Both the position numbers and the translations under genes were made by a program. Below are positions 5,574 to 6,338 of a stretch of 6,338 nucleotides of DNA, piece by piece. Position 1 is the first letter of the stretch; the number at the start of each line of letters is the position of its first letter. Below the pieces are notes generated by a model. It was not told the DNA's origin. It made no database searches and was given only the letters and a program-made list of their open reading frames with translations. The DNA is from Propionibacteriaceae bacterium (GTDB lineage Bacteria; Actinomycetota; Actinomycetes; Propionibacteriales; Propionibacteriaceae). Where the stretch lies: NCBI GenBank assembly GCA_024636075.1, contig JAGXHS010000153.1, positions 1 to 6,338 on the forward strand. Reading direction: 5' to 3'.

Positions 5574-6338
5574 ATGACCCAACACCACACCACTGACATG
5601 CCCGACCAGGACGAACTCGACGCCGATCTTCCCGACGACGACCCGTACGATTCAGCTGATCCCGAGGCGGGCGACGCCGACGGGCTGCAGCTCGACCTCG
5701 CCGAGCGACGGTCCCTCAGACGAGTCGCCGGCATGTCGACCGAGCTCACCGACATCAGCGAGGTCGAGTACCGGAAGCTGTTGTTGGAACGCGTGGTGCT
5801 GGTCAGCGTGTGGACCTCCGGCTCCGAACAGGACGCCGAGAACGCATTGGCCGAGCTGAAGCTGCTCGCCGAAACCGCTGGATCGCAGGTGCTCGAAGCC
5901 TTGGTCCAGCGACGCACGAAGCCCGACCCTGCCACCTACATCGGACGCGGCAAGGTCGACGAGGTGCGTGAGGTGGTGCTGGCCACCGGGGCTGACACGG
6001 TGATCTGCGACGGCGAACTGCAACCGGCGCAACTGCGCAATCTGGAAGACCGGATCAAGGTCAAGGTGGTTGATCGCACGGCGCTGATTCTCGACATCTT
6101 CGCCCAGCACGCCAAGAGCATCGAGGGCAAGAACCAGGTCGAGCTGGCCCAGCTGCAGTACCTCAGGCAACGGCTGCGTGGCTGGGGTGGCAATTTGTCA
6201 CGACAGACCGGTGGACAGGCCGCGGGCGGTGTGGGTATCGGTGGCCGGGGGCCGGGTGAGACCAAGATCGAGACCGACCGGCGTCGGATCAATACCCGGA
6301 TCACCCAACTGCGCAGAAAGCTTCGCGCGATGGACGGC
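5574..6338 (+). CDS. hflX: GTPase HflX, N-terminal part, 3' end outside window
   Basis: HflX is a ribosome-binding GTPase that splits or rescues stalled ribosomes, notably under stress. The frame is open from the ATG at 5574 to the window edge (255 residues). After a highly acidic leader (residues 8-44), the HflX N-terminal domain runs from about residue 70, with YIGRGKVDEV (122-131), DGELQPAQLRNLE, VDRTALILDIFAQHAKS, KNQVELAQLQYL and the glycine-rich linker IGGRGPGETKIETDRR near residue 225. The helical arms follow; the GTPase domain itself lies downstream. Starting at this ATG keeps the acidic leader; the ATG for Met54 would remove it, but I see no better ribosome site there. Only a weak purine run precedes 5574. 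The gene lies 57 bases after dapF, the order often seen in actinobacteria. Confidence 0.93.
   Translation, partial: MTQHHTTDMPDQDELDADLPDDDPYDSADPEAGDADGLQLDLAERRSLRRVAGMSTELTDISEVEYRKLLLERVVLVSVWTSGSEQDAENALAELKLLAETAGSQVLEALVQRRTKPDPATYIGRGKVDEVREVVLATGADTVICDGELQPAQLRNLEDRIKVKVVDRTALILDIFAQHAKSIEGKNQVELAQLQYLRQRLRGWGGNLSRQTGGQAAGGVGIGGRGPGETKIETDRRRINTRITQLRRKLRAMDG

Noticed and set aside
5144..5935. 263-codon minus-strand open frame across dapF and hflX
   Set aside because: It is antisense to two well-supported genes with intact catalytic motifs, has a Ser/Arg-rich low-complexity product and is explained by GC-rich third positions.
1..6338. CRISPR arrays, insertion sequences, phage genes, tRNA or rRNA genes, riboswitches
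   Set aside because: Reading both strands showed no spaced direct repeats, transposase motifs, terminal repeats, cloverleaf or rRNA signature, and no long structured leader.

Overview
This is a GC-rich, gene-dense chromosomal window from an actinobacterium. The order rny - (aldose epimerase, opposite strand) - miaB - miaA - dapF - hflX, high-GC codon use and start codons lacking Shine-Dalgarno sequences fit the Actinobacteria. My best guess is the Propionibacteriaceae, but that rests on remembered gene order, not on a search.

Layout, left to right: (1) the C-terminal part of ribonuclease Y, cut by the left edge; (2) a complete aldose 1-epimerase-like gene on the minus strand, convergent with rny; (3) a divergent promoter region of about 130 bp; (4) complete miaB; (5) a stretch of about 440 bp between miaB and miaA. 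This stretch holds a strong hairpin terminator, a minus-strand remnant of a small MT0933/Rv0909-type antitoxin-like gene with an apparent 1-base frameshift, and a short perfect inverted repeat upstream of that remnant; (6) complete miaA; (7) complete dapF; (8) the N-terminal part of hflX, cut by the right edge.

Functionally, MiaA and MiaB act one after the other on A37 of UNN-reading tRNAs (i6A, then ms2i6A). DapF makes meso-diaminopimelate for lysine and peptidoglycan. HflX is a ribosome-associated GTPase and RNase Y is an mRNA-decay endonuclease. The core is therefore housekeeping RNA, ribosome and cell-wall metabolism. The two insertions that break this row are the epimerase gene and the antitoxin-like remnant.

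I see no CRISPR array, insertion sequence, phage gene, tRNA or rRNA, and no convincing previously undescribed multi-gene system. The most interesting items are the frameshifted antitoxin-like locus with its own ribosome binding site, operator-like palindrome and terminator, and the apparent leaderless starts of at least three genes.
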